Assembly: GCF_008831285.2 (NCBI RefSeq)
Contig: NC_045145.1
Span: forward strand, 15,330,040-15,394,039
Source of the DNA: Nymphaea colorata
Taxonomy: Eukaryota > Streptophyta > Magnoliopsida > Nymphaeales > Nymphaeaceae
Length of the DNA: 64,000 nt
Reading direction: 5' to 3'
Shown here: positions 37,626-49,904 of the stretch, piece after piece
Position numbering within the stretch: position 1 is the stretch's first letter
Layout: every line of letters begins with the position of its first letter
Program-made: the position numbers and the translations under genes
Notes under the pieces: generated by a model
What the model was told of the DNA's origin: nothing
What the model saw: the letters and a program-made list of their open reading frames with translations, nothing else
Database searches by the model: none

Positions 37626-39077
37626 GATCAGAATCAAAGTATTGAATGCGGAGAAGTTAAAGAGAATGTAAGTAATTTCGCCTCAATCCATCATTCAGTT
37701 TCTAATCGCATGAAGGAAGCTTCGAATTACTTAAAAGAATAAGAAATTATAACCTTTCTTTTTCTCTCGTACACGTTTAATGCAGGAACACCCTCCTGCT
37801 TTGTCATTGTTCCTTCGAGATATTGATGATTACTACAAGGAAAAAGTTTTCTTCCATGTTCTTTCATGACCATTCCTTGTTTCGTGATTGCACGCTTTTT
37901 CCTTTTGTTCTTTTATTTTTCAGCCAGGACTCTAAAATTCTCGATGCATTGTATTCACTTTAGTTTCCTTTTCTTACGCCTGTCGTTATTTCATGTTTAG
38001 CATTTGACAGTAACAGGAACTCATGTTTAATTTTCTTCTGTTATTTAATGTAGAGTATATCATGTGGTAAAATATTTTTCATAAAATTATCAACAGAAAT
38101 TGATACGATTTCATCTGGCAATAATTGCGCCCTTCATTTTTTTTTCGTTGTTTGTGATATTTTGTCTGCTTCTTTTCCTGTTTAGGAGGTGAATTCGAGA
38201 AAGCGGGCGCACAAACCAAATTGGTTGGAGGAGTTACTGAACGTCAAGTTCTTCAAGTCTTGTGTGGCCCATCGAGAGCTACGAAAGAACGAGACCAACA
38301 TGTTCTGCACGGAATGTGTTAGAAGAATTTGCCACCATTGCCTTCCTCGCCACACTCTTCACGACACTTTACAGGTCCGGAAGTATGTCTATCAGGATGT
38401 GGTCCGTCTTCGCGACATTCAGAAGCACTTAGATTGTTCTCAAGTTCAGGTAACCAGAAATGCCATTAATTCTTACCAGATATATATGCATAATCTATTA
38501 ATCGAAAGATGGTTTTCATAAAGGAGTATTGACAAGATCATGCATGATTTCTAATCTTAAATTAAGTGATAATTAATTGCTTCTCAGTTGCTAATGAATA
38601 TGCGTCTTTTTCTTTGTTATTGTTTTCTGTTGCAGTCTTACTCTATAAATAGTTCTAAAGCAGTATTCCTGAACCCACGGCCTCAGACAAAACCCCCCAA
38701 ACCACTTGGAAGTGAATGCGTCACTTGCGGCAGAAGCTTGCAGGCGCCATACCGTTACTGCTCCATTGCATGCAAGGTAATTAAGTATGATATTACATCA
38801 AAAATTTGTGCCAATATATATATATATATATAAACCTAGTTTGATTTTTTTCTAGGTTTCAAGCTCCACACCCTCTCCTCCACCGGAAAAGGAGGATCCA
38901 GAGGTCAAATGTGAAGAAGCTACACGAAGCGAGGTTGATGTGAGGGTGAGTGAAGAAGTTACGAGGAGCGAGGTTGAGGTGAGGCCGAGAGAAGAAGCTA
39001 CAACGAACGAAGTTCCTGTGAGGGTGGTGAGGAAATCACGAAGAAAGGGCTTCCCTTGTAGATCACCTCTTAGGTAG
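37626..39077 (+). CDS. PLATZ-family zinc-dependent DNA-binding protein
   Basis: PLATZ proteins bind A/T-rich DNA in the nucleus and mostly repress transcription. Exons: 37626-37667, 37786-37845 (weak GTTTTC donor), 38186-38449, 38636-38776, 38856-39077 ending TAG; all junctions are phase 0. The third exon holds WLEELLNVKFFKSC, then H, C and FCTEC...CHHC clusters and RKYVYQDVVRL. The fourth has KAVFLNPRPQ and the second zinc cluster CVTCGRS...YRYCSIACK. This is the family's usual layout. The last exon adds a lineage-specific charged tail with three 13-residue repeats (EEATRSEV type, exact 39-nt period at 38913, 38952, 38991) and a basic end. The start codon is not resolved: the exon at 37626 begins after a CTGCAG acceptor and needs an upstream coding exon or a different start. 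Confidence 0.88.
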
Positions 39078-40576
39078 CTAGGGGTATCAAAGAATAATAC
39101 CTTCCTTTTATTGGAAAATTATGTGTCACAATGTCATGCGGTACAAAGTACTTCTCTTTTTTCTTCTCTTTTTAGGTGTTATCGTTGAAGCTTGTTGATG
39201 CGTGAATCTCAGTTTTGGCCCTATATATGAAGATTGTAAGCTCACCTGTGAGCAGATAGATATTTTCTTTTTATATGCACATATAAAGGTTGCCTTTTTC
39301 CCTCCTCCTTAGTCCTTCCCTCCTGAATCGAGCGGCGAGTTGGACTGTTTTTCTGATTATTCCGGGCGATCATGACAACATTGTCCGGGAACGAAGAGGA
39401 TGACAGCTTGCCGTCCAAGCGTCATTGTCCATTTTCATTGCATGCTATGTTTATTTCTGGAGCGGAGGCAAATGTACTCATTGTGTGGGCAATTGCCCTC
39501 ACTGACAAAAAAAAAAAATCTTATTTTTATATTGATATTTTCAAACATTTTCCCTCATTTATACATTAGTGCAACCTAAAAATTTAACATTTTCTGACTC
39601 TGCTCTTGGTTTAGTCAGGTACACCTATGCTAAAGAAACCCAGATCAGATTACTAATTGTGTTCAGAGAATTGAATCAGAATTTGAGCATGTTATTCAAT
39701 TGTGGTTTGATAAGCATCCAATCTTATTATGTTTCTAAATTATAGAGTCCAAACACGAGTTTAAATCAAATTTGCTAAATTTTGGATCCTACCTCATGAA
39801 TCTGAACCATTTACATGGATCGCTATTGAGCTTTCTCTTGAGTTAAGCCAGCTTGTGCATGCATGCCGTAGTGTGGACTTAGTTGGGGAGGCCTATGAGG
39901 ATAGAATATGTAGTAGAGACCCTCAAAAATATCAACGGCTCTCAGCCTCGAGGGGCAGACCCTTTGATTATAGCAAGCACCGACTTAACCGGATTTGACG
40001 ATACTTGCACCCCACTCAAATCCAAGACCTTTATAATTATTTTGATGAGGCTGTGCAAGTATCGTCAAATCCAACAAAGAATTATGGAATTAAACATGAA
40101 CTTTAATTTTAAAATTCCACAATTCCAACCTCGTTAAAAAAAAAATAAAATCGAATCCATGTTTAAATGTGATTTCCGATCCAATTTTGGGTTCGGATCC
40201 ATCGAAGTTAGAGTTGAGGATGCTAGATCCATGTTTAAACGTGTATGTTCACCTTGCAAAATCACCCAAAATCCTCATCGTCGCGCTGTTTGAGCTTGAC
40301 ATTAAAAGGGTCACCCACCCACGGCATGATCCAATCCAATCCAATCTGTAAAATGTTGGGGCTCTTCTCTTCTTCGGCAAAAAGGATGATCAATATATAA
40401 ATATCGAAAACCATGAGCCTCATTTTAGAAATATAGAGAAAAACTGGAATACTGAGCGTATAAAAAAAGGGGCGGGTCGAGGGGCTGGAGGTTAGAAGCT
40501 CCTTTCCCTCCCTTTCTGTTTTTGTAATCAATAACCATCCGATCGCTCTGTGGGACTGGGAGGCTCTCCTCCTTTG
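39078..40576. other. Gene-free spacer after the PLATZ gene
   Basis: The 39372-39569 frame and others have no recognisable motif. The start (39078-39300) is probably PLATZ 3' untranslated sequence. Nothing else recognised. Confidence 0.5.
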
Positions 40577-40980
40577 ATCGGAGGCTGATGTTTTTCAGTG
40601 TGGAGTTCCAAGAGGATCCAACAGATATCAGGGACTGTTTGGATGCTTTTCTCAAAAAGAATCTTGTACAACTTGTTGGAGAAGAATTGCTTCCTCAATC
40701 TGAAGCTGATAAAATTGTTGGTAAGCTTCGAGAATTAAGGGTACCCACCATCCATCTTTGTTTTTCTTAATATTATGAATTTTTATGTGTGACATAGGCT
40801 TTATGATAATCATTTGGAAAAAGTTGTAGTTTGCAATCAGTTGCTTTTCTTGCCTGTACTATCTTGCTACAATTTTTTTCTGATTTTAGATATCTTGCAT
40901 GAGTCACCCCCCGAGTTTCATAAGAGGTCATTCAAACATGCTGTTGACTCCATTCACTTGATGGCTGCTGGTCATCTTTG
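40577..40980 (+). pseudogene. GCP4: Partial gamma-tubulin complex component 4 copy, first segment
   Basis: Two exon-like pieces. At 40598-40740 one frame reads DCLDAFLKKNLVQLVGEELL then PQSEADKI, matching the middle of plant GCP4, which docks gamma-tubulin rings for microtubule nucleation. At about 40891-40980, after TTTTAG, reads DILHE...FHKRSFKHAVDSIHLMAAGH then LW, corresponding to the next GCP4 segment and ending at a good TTTG|GTAGGT donor. The N-terminal half and most of the C-terminal half are absent, and the two pieces do not join cleanly in phase. A homologous copy lies at 53885-54395. Confidence 0.75.
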
Positions 40981-41815
40981 GTAGGTGGGGGATGCTAGCA
41001 ATTTAATCACACACACACACATGGGAAAAGGGTTGGTTGAGGTTGGCTGAAAATCAGGTGAACTTTACATGCACACACACACACATGTGAATCGTTTCTA
41101 TATTTTGTTTTTGTCACTTATGCAATCTCTCTTAGATTTTTGCTATACTGATACCATTGATGCCCTTTTCAATTTGTTTAAGCAATCTAGTTCAGTGTTT
41201 TATGGGTAGAACATGATTGTTATGACCATTATCCACCACACAACCATCTTAACCAAAAAGGAAATCTACTAGGTATAAGGCTGGCCCAGGTAGTATATTA
41301 TGGTGTTGCACAAGGTCTGGCTAAGTTAGGCAGGCCAAGCAAAGAGAGCGGTTGGAAGAGTAAGTTGAGCATGGCAACCTTAGTAGGACTAGCATGGATG
41401 AGGTATTATTTCCACCAAAAATTTTTCAACAATTAAGTCTTCCTCCCTCTTTTCTTAATGGTTTTGTCTTTATTGTGAGGACGAAGCATTGAAGATGAAG
41501 AAAGTGAGAGAGAACACATGCGATAAAATGAGACGTAAAACGGAAGAAAATGAAATAAATATTCATAAAATTACCTATTCATTTTTGCTTGAGTCGAATC
41601 AAGCTTAAAAATTTGAGTCAATGAACTTGAACTCAGCTCGACTAAAAAAAGTAGTTGAAAAATGAGCTCAAGCTTGGCTTGTTTATTAAAATAACCGGCT
41701 TGAACTCTATGTTTTCAAGCTGAGCTTTAACGAGTGGAGCTCAGAAGATAATTTCTTTTGTTCAGTACTCATCTTTAAAGCTGATTGAGGCTAAGTATAG
41801 GAGTTGATCAAGGCT
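40981..41815. other. Spacer with short (AC)n runs and an AGCTCGA-type repeat
   Basis: ACACACACACAC runs at about 41011 and 41075. 41590-41740 has degenerate words (GAACTCAGCTCGACT, GAGCTCAAGCTTGGCTTG) like the insertion at 27010-27445. No gene. Confidence 0.5.
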
Positions 41816-41819
41816 AAAA

Positions 41820-42690
41820 ACCTCCTTGAATGGAAGATTCCTAGTAGGACGTTGATGGTGAAAACTGTGACACCGGTCAAATTGGACGAAGCCAATTGCA
41901 TGTAGTCAAAGTGTCTTGAGATGCACATCAAAGGAAGACACCTTTGGGGCTACATTAAAGGTACTACTCTTCAACCATGTATCCTAAATTCACTAAAATT
42001 GGAAGTGGAGAAGAAAGAATTGTAGAAGGGGATAAAGGAGAACGAATTTTAAATGATTATTGTAAGTTTGAATGATTGGGAAGCTAAGAATGCAAGAACT
42101 AGGAAATGAATATGGAGATTAGGATAACTCAAAATCTCATTCACAATGAAGAGGCTAATGAACCTTGGGAATACCTCAAGTGTGTGCTCGTCCAAAAAGA
42201 TATGGTTTGAAAGTGTCGGTTTACTTTATGGAAATATCAGTTGTTTGGATGAAATTGGTCAACCTAATGCTAATCTTGTGATTGATTATGATTGCCATGA
42301 AAATAGATGATCTAAATTTTAAGAACTGAGTTTCTTTCGATGCCTCAAGGTTTAAATACACAAATTTGAACAAGTTAGGGCTGTTATTTTAATTGTTCGT
42401 CTCATCTTCTAGTTTATGAAATCATTACGAAATTAAGCGGGTTGGAGACAATATTAAGTGTGTGCAAAATTGAATATAGAGTTCCTATGACCAAAGAACA
42501 AGAGAAAATACTTGCAGCATTTAGACATGGGACAATATTAAAATTTACCCGCTTCCACATTTCAATAATCAAAATAAGGGAGGACATAAGTTGTATTACT
42601 TTTGCCAAGGACTGAGGCATATTAGGGCCCAATGTTCCATATTCAAGGCATCCAACCCACTTGAAGGATCATCAGTATGATGTTCTCTCC
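41820..42690 (+). mobile_element. Ty1/copia-type retrotransposon gag relic
   Basis: Broken frames resemble the start of copia gag (PVKLDEAN near 41873, then GYIKGTTLQP-like) and a degenerate zinc knuckle near 42595-42640 (YYFCQGLRHIRAQC, with the first Cys replaced). Multiple stops and frameshifts make it non-functional. No protease, integrase or reverse-transcriptase similarity follows: the expected pol region is replaced by the repeat array beginning near 42655. Confidence 0.6.
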
Positions 42691-45600
42691 ATGTCAAATA
42701 AATTTTGGGTATAGGATCGCCAGTTTGAGAAATTAATTGGTGACGGTTTTAGAAAAGGGTGTGTACAATTTTTTTATCTCCAATTATTTGTGTTTTAGTG
42801 TTGTCGAAAAGATGAAGACCTAATGTTAGAAACTTGACTTTGATATCCCCATCAAAATATTTTGGATTGAAGATCTCATATCAAATAAATGTGTATACAT
42901 GAAAAGTTGAAATCTTTATTTTTTGGACAAAGATATATTTTCACTACAATATCCATCGAGCTTGTTTTTTGGGATGTTTGGTTGCCCATCCACATCCACA
43001 TTATCATGAGGGATGGATTAGGGATCTACATTAACACCTAATTTAAGACCAACATTTAAGCTAGATCAGGTCAGACCTCTGATCCAGATTCTCGATCGAA
43101 AGTCGAAATCCAACACTTATAACGTATCAAATTAGATTTGTGATCCAAACCATATATCATATGTCAAAACCCAACATTTTTACCAAACAAGATTAGACCC
43201 CTCATCTATACTAGAGATGCATAAGTGAAATTCAACCCAAATTGAACAAATAAACCAAATCAGATTTGACCTATGATCTAAACCTCAATTCTCAAAACGA
43301 AATTCAACACCAAATTCGGGTCAGATGAGACCTCTGATCCAACCCCATTTGAAGGATCATCGCATGATTTTGTTTTCTCATCAAATAAATGTTGGGTGTA
43401 GGATCGCCTTTTCGAGAGGTTTATTGGGGTAAGTTTTAGAAATGAATGTGTATATTATGTCTCATTTTTTTTATTTCCAACTATTTTTTATCTAGTGTTG
43501 TCGAAAAGATTATTATCAATATTTGCATAAAAGATAATGTTAGAAATTTTACCCTTCCAAAGATTTTGTATTGAAGATTTGATTGTTAATAAATTTATAA
43601 GTGGAAAACACTTGGGTATGCCCTTCCAAAGATTTTGTATTGAAGATTTGATTGTTAATAAATTTATATGTGGAAAACTGAACTCTTTTTCTTTTGGGAA
43701 AAGTCCCACAAACTTGTTTATTTAGATGTTTGAAAGTCACCCTACATTATGTCAAGGGGTGGATTACATACCTAAATTTTACCCCAGGTTTAAATCCAAC
43801 GTTTATATCGGATCAGGTCAGACTTCTGATCCATACCCTAGATCGAAAATTGAAAATGCAACACCTAAAACTGATTAGATTAGATCTTTGATCCATATCC
43901 TATATCCTAATTCCAAATCCAACATTTAAACCAGATCAAATGAGACATCTGATCTCTATTGAGATACAAATATCAAAATCAACATTAAAACTAGATGCAA
44001 GGTTCAAAGCTCAAATCCAACATCTAAACCGGATCAGGTTAGACCTCTGATCTAGATCCAATGTTCAAAATTGAAACAAAAAAATTAAAGTGGAACAAAT
44101 TAGGCCAATGATCCTTGTCTCAGGTCTAAAACCCAAATTCAATAAATAAACCAGATCAGGAGAGACATTTGATCTAAATTTTGGATCTCAAATCGGAATG
44201 CAACACCAAATCCGGGTCAGATCAGACCTCTGATCCAACTCACTTGAAGGATCATCCCAAGGATGTTGTTTCCTTGTCAAATAAAATGTTGGGTGTATGA
44301 TCGCCGGTCCGGGAAATTGTTTAGGGATGATTTTAGAAAAGGATGTGTATATTATATGTACAACCTTTTATCTTCAATTATTTTTGATTTAGTGTTGTCG
44401 AATTAGACCTTTGATCTAAACCCCATATCTCAAAACGAAATTCAACACCAAATTCGGGTCAGATCAGACCTCCTATCCAACCCATTTGATAGATCATCGC
44501 TATGATTTTGTTTTGTCATCAAATAAATGTTGGGCGTAGGATTGTTAGTCCGAGAGGTTTATTGGGGTGGGTTTGAGAAATGGATGTGTATATTATGTCT
44601 CAATTTTTTTTAATTTCCAACTATTTTTTATCTAGTGTTGTCGAAAAGATTATTATCAATATTTGCATAAAAGATTATGACATAATGTTAGAATTTTGCT
44701 TTGATATGCCCTTCAAAAGATTTTGTATTGGACATTTGATTGTTAACAAATTTATAAGTGGAAAATTGAAATCTTATCTTTTGGGAAAAGCCCTTCAAAC
44801 TTGTTTATTTAGATGTTTGAATGTCAACCCACATTATGTCAAGGGGTGTATTATGGATCTAAATTTTACCCCAGATTTAAATCCAACATTTAAACTGGAT
44901 CAGGTGAGACTTTTGATCAATACCCTAGATCAAAAGTTGAAAATCCAACACTTAAAACTGATCAGATTAGACCTTTGATCCAAGTCCTATATCCTAATTC
45001 CAAATCCAACATTTAAACCGGATTAGATTAGACCTCTGATCTCTACTTGAGATACAAAAATCAAATTCAACATTGAAACCAGATCAGATTAGACCCTTGA
45101 TGTAGATGCAAGGTTCAAAGTTCAAATCCAACATCTAAACCGGATCAGATTGGACCTTTGATCTAAATCCCATGTTTAAAATCGAAATCCAAAAATTATG
45201 GATTGGGCCCATGATCTATATCTCATGTCTAAAACACAAATTCAACAACTAAACCAGATCAGGTGAGACCTCTGATCTAAATTGTGGATCTAAAATCGGA
45301 ATTCAACACCAAATCTGGGTCAGATCAGACCTCTGATCCTATCCACTTGAAAGATCATGGCTATGATATTTTTTTCTTGCCAAATAAATGTTGGTTGTAG
45401 GATGGTCAGTTTGTTAAATTGGTTGGGGATGGTTTTAGAAAAGGATGTGTATATTATATGTACAATTTTTTATCTCCAACTATTTGTGATTTAGTGTTTT
45501 TGAAAAGATTAATATCAATATTTGCAGCAAATGTCAAGACCTAATGTTAGAAATTTGACTTTGATATCCCCATCAAAAGCTTTTGTGTTGGAGATTTCAT

Positions 45601-45985
45601 ATGTGATGAATGTATACATGAAAGTTTGAAATCTGGACAAAGATATATTTTCACTACAGTATCTATAGAACTTGTTTTTTGGGATGTTTGGTAAGCTGCC
45701 TACATTATGTCGAGGGATGGATTGTGGATCTAGATTAACCTCAAATTTAAATCCAACATTTAAGTCAGATTAGATCAGACCTTTGATGCAGACCCTCGAT
45801 CAGAAGTCGAAATACAACACCTATATCGATCGTATTAGACCTGTGATCCAAACTTTATATTATAAGTTCAAATCCAACATTTATACCGGATCATATTAGA
45901 CCTCTGATCTATCCAAGAGATACATAAGTCAAATTCAACTTTGAGATCAGATCAAATTAGACTGATCGAGATCCTATATGAGCCC
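42655..45985. repeat. Degenerate higher-order tandem repeat array, GATC-rich
   Basis: Two levels are visible. The short level has monomers of roughly 60-70 bp with the consensus words AAATCCAACATTTAAACCGG, ATCAGATTAGACCTCTGATC and CCAACACC. The long level has blocks beginning AAGGATCAT and TGTTGGGTGTAGGATCGCC near 42665, 43345, 44250, 44490 and 45350, each followed by a GGATGTGTATATTAT...CTAGTGTTGTCGAAAAGATT spacer and then more monomers. Orientation is constant. A local perfect-looking 69-bp duplication sits at 43552-43678. No coding. Confidence 0.85.
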
Positions 45986-46883
45986 ATGGTTGTGGCTGCA
46001 TCTGTGATAGGCATGGTTTGCAAATACATAGGGGGGCATCTCCCCTCATTAAGGAGCTATTGATCCCCATTTGAAACTCTTTTTTTTTGTGTGGTCTACC
46101 ATGTGTGAACATGGCTGGAAATGGTGGGGATTGGCCATTGGATGTTTGAAGGAAAATAGATAGCCATGGTGAGCTGTAATTTGATGAAAATTATGCAAGT
46201 GGTGATTCCATGCACTTATTTTCAGTGTTTAAGTTGATTTGTGAGTCATGTACAACGTCTATGGTGCATTTAATGTTCACTTGGTGAGCTTAGGTCTCTG
46301 CTGCAATTTCTCTTTGAATGATAAATTGCTACTTTGTGTCCTTCCTTGTGATTAGATACTGAAAGGCTTATACTGCAAGTGATTCGATCAAGTTGTGGAT
46401 TATGATGCAGTTCCTTTGAGCAGGTGTGCATGATTGAGGTTTACTTAGTTTTCCATTACTGTATTAGCTCCAGCTTTTTGCCCGCTCCAAATAGAGCACA
46501 ATGATAGCACAACTAGTTGCAGCTTTCTTTTGCAGATTATGACTGAACCAATAGAGCAGATGTTTATACAGGCAAAGGAAGACGTGAATGCTACAAAAAT
46601 GAAGGCAATTCATGACGGTAATTTTTTTGAGCAGATGTTTCCTAGTTCTATGCCTTAAAAGGACAAATTATGTACATGATTAGGGAATACACTGTTTATA
46701 CAAAAGCAATTTTTTTTCTCCTAGATGTTGCAACTTGAAGATGACACCCCTGTTAACTTATTTGACATGCCATATATGTATGCCTTTGTTATACATGTCT
46801 TCTTCCTGCATCTGTATTCTGTAGTGCTCGTCAATCTTGTTATATGTACGCTTGCAATTGTGGGACTTCTATTCTCTTGCCAG
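45986..46883. other. Spacer with one unidentified exon-like segment
   Basis: At 46535-46618 a TTTTGCAG acceptor is followed by an open stretch reading IMTEPIEQMFIQAKEDVNA then TKMKAIHD, and a GTAATT donor. I do not recognise the protein. The next open stretch (46725 onward, LQLEDDTPVNLFDMP) does not join it in phase. Probably another gene fragment. Confidence 0.35.
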
Positions 46884-46980
46884 TGCTTTCTTGAGGAGAG
46901 CTACCCACTAACGCACCTTCCACCTCATTATTCAACTGCCGAACCTGACCTTATGGTTCCATTTCATTTGGTTGGTTTTT
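46884..46980 (+). pseudogene. GCP4: Partial GCP4 copy, further exon
   Basis: After a CTCTTGCCAG acceptor the frame reads CFLEESYPLTHLPPHYSTAE then PDLMVPFHL, corresponding to the CFLEESRQLMRLPP region of plant GCP4, which follows the segment ending at 40980 after one intervening exon. That intervening exon was not found. The acceptor and reading frame survive but the gene is incomplete. It is on the same strand as, and 5.9 kb downstream of, the first segment, with the copia relic and repeat array in between. Confidence 0.75.
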
Positions 46981-48700
46981 ATCATGCTCTTTTAGGCTCT
47001 TCACTTCTGTCAACACGGAGCATTGCATATGATTTTTCTGCTTATGTATCTTAGTTGGAAAATTTATGTTACTTTGAGGGAATTCACTTTAAGTTGTCAG
47101 GCCATTGTTGCAAAGTTGTTAACTAATTTTAGTCTAGATAATTACATAATAACTATCAAATTTAGGAGTCACTCTGCGAAGAAGCGGCTCTTGGAGTAGG
47201 CTGCATTTTTAGCAATTTGCACGACAACATCATCTAGATGTGCTGCAATTAAGATTCTAAGTGCATGTATATTGCCTTTAGGATATCTGGTTGGCAATAA
47301 CCTGATTTCATTAGCTTGTTAGTTTATCCGACGCTTCTTATGGATTTGTTGGAGCATGTCTTTCACCAGTCTAGGATATCATATATGAGAAGTTATGCAA
47401 ACATTTTCAGAATTAAACATCTTTAAATTTTATTGATGTACGAAAAGGTTTTAACCATAGGTTGCATATCTTTCAAGTAATTTGAAGCAGTCAGTGTGCT
47501 AGAAAGCAGTGGCCTTCACAGCAAGTCACAATATGAAAAAATAGTGAGTGCGAGATAAGCAGTGGCTTCTCTTCTTTTTGACCCATATTTAAGGCAGAAT
47601 TTAGATACCAAGTTTGTGCCAAGCCGCCTATTGCATTTAAGGCATTTAAAGTGAAACCTTAACAAGTCTATGCAATTCATGTTCACGCTATTTTTGAATT
47701 TATTCTTTCTTCTTTGTGTTTTATGTTCGTTTCTTTTTTAGAATCTTTAATACTTAGAAGTTAAATTTGCTATATCCTTATATTACGTAAGTAGCTTTGA
47801 ACCCAACCGATATGGGTTTTATATTAATGAATATCAATCAAGTTTAGCTGACTGCTGCTGAACCACAGCTTGATTAGCTATCATCTGTATCCTGTGACAT
47901 TCAGCTGCATTTCTTTTTACATTTTTCAATTCATGAGTCTGCATTTATACCAAGGTCTTTAATGATATATTAAATGGTTTGTTAAACATTTATTTGTTTT
48001 AATTAAGAAATCTCTTGTTTTCACATTTTCAAATTATAGATTGAATGAACGTAAACTAGCTATGTGTTAGGAGTTGGGCCCAGATCTGTTGGATCTGGAG
48101 TCATCTTAATAAGGCTTGTTTGGTCTTGGAGCCTAATGTTAAGTGTTTTCTACTTCCGCTGTATCGAGTCCTTGGTGACCCCTGTTAGTGTCCTGTAGAA
48201 CTGAACCAGTAAGGTGGGTCAGGTGGTGAGTCAAAGTATGTAATAAACCCAACCCATATATAGTGCAAAGGGATTAAAGCACTAATACAGGAAATGAATT
48301 TTACTGGTTAATTCAGTGAAGCTGGGCTTCCAGAGGTGTTAGCAACAAGTATTTCACCATTGTTCGCTGGTGCTTACTCTATGCCATTTATCCTTTGCAT
48401 AGGTTGTGCTTTGATTTTGGTCAACCTTTTTGTTTCATTTCCTGTACCGTATTTGCTTCTAAATTCATGTGCAACTCTGGAGAAAAAATGTGAGGCCCAT
48501 ATCTGATCATGCAAACGATCTGATTGTTCACAGTTTTGTGTTATTTATTGCATTGGGGAAAAATGAAGTTGGAAGGATGCATGATAATTTACCATTGATC
48601 AGGCTTGTGAATTATGTAGCCACTAAACCTTGAAGACTGTTATTTTTTAAAAAAAATTGACAATGATTTTGAAAAAATTGTCCTTGTTATACTCGCTAAA
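46981..48700. other. Gene-free spacer
   Basis: AT-rich sequence with no recognisable coding, RNA gene or repeat structure. Confidence 0.55.
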
Positions 48701-48704
48701 TATG

Positions 48705-49545
48705 TGCGTGGAAGTTGGATCTTACTCATGCGAAATGTAGATTTGATTTCAAATTTCAATTCATTTCAAATTTCATTCTTATTGAGGAAAATCAATAAGA
48801 ATGGCTATGTGGTACTAAGGTACTGTTCTCTTCACGCAATACGGGACTGATTCATTTGCGGCTTTTGTTTTATATAGAAGATTTTAAACTATTGATTAAT
48901 CAAACTTGTTTTGAGTCAAATAAATTGACTTCGTACACAATGCAGTTTAGGTGGTTCATAAGTACCTAAGAGAGAGAAAAGCTTGTTGAGAATATGTCTT
49001 TGGTCTTTTAGAGATTCTGCTTTATTTGTGCTAATACGTTGAAGGTTCCTGAAGTACTGTATTGGCAAAATTCTGCAAGAAAAGAACTTGTCGATCGTTT
49101 ATTTTCTCTTAATACCTATTAGCAACATCGCCTTTGTCATTTACCATATATTCATTTTGAAATATTTAAAAAATCTTCAAAATGCTCATTTTTTATTAGA
49201 AGTCTGTGGTGATGTAATGTTCTCGTTCATGAAGCGAAAGGTTTGAAATCGCCTCAAGCTCTTGGTTATGATAAACAAATTGAACGTATCTAATCATTTT
49301 ATATTGTCTAAGTTCTTGCGTCAGAGGTGCGCACTGCGCACATGTGAATGTAATCATCAAATGGGTGATTCTTTCGTTATGTCCACTGTTTTCGGTCATC
49401 CTGCTTAATTATAATCAATGGTTTTGATAATGATGCTGAATTTTATTATCGTCAATTGCTTAAGTCTTTTACCTATATTTGAATGGAAGAAATTGCCCGG
49501 CCACAAGGTCTCGTGAAGTTCAAAATATTTACTGAAACTGGTTAG
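48705..49545. repeat. Segmental duplication, first copy
   Basis: Matches 49905-50375 in order. One pair is TTACTCATG...GAAATGTA..TTTGATTTCAAAT with ATTCTTATTGAGGAAAATCAA (near 48722, 48776). The other is GTTATGTCCACTGTTTTC, GATGCTGAATTTTATTAT and GGCCACAAGGTCT (near 49375, 49428, 49498). This copy is longer by about 400 bp of internal sequence. No gene. Confidence 0.75.
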
Positions 49546-49904
49546 GTTTTGCATCTTAATTTATAAGTTTATTTCAGGTGGAATGCAAAATTTTGCTTCA
49601 AAGTAAACGGAAGGAGGAGAAAATCGACATAGCAACGTGACTTTATTGGCGTAACATGATAATTTTATATCAGGAAATTGTGGAGACTTCATTTGCGTTG
49701 GGTTTCTTTTTTTTTCCATTTATAATTCTGTGCACTGGTTCAAGTCAACTTCTCATGGAGCCGATCCGTGAAAGCTGAAACTGGGCCAATTTCGTTGAAT
49801 CTTTTGAGGCAAAACAGGTTTGCATTATAGTTGGATTTTCTGTGATTCATGTATTCAAAACCAAATCCATGTCTGGAATCCAATAAATCTGCAATCCAAT
49901 TATA

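Noticed and set aside
39372..39569. 65-codon frame downstream of the PLATZ gene
   Set aside because: No recognisable motif; it ends in low-complexity Lys/aromatic sequence from a poly-A tract.
40588..40770. The VGEELLPQSEADKI frame as a small functional gene
   Set aside because: It matches only an internal GCP4 segment, lacks a proper start, and has a decayed sister at 53885-54395.
43488..44978. Frames of 60-130 codons in the GATC-rich array (for example 44580-44978)
   Set aside because: They repeat with the array monomers and carry no independent motif.
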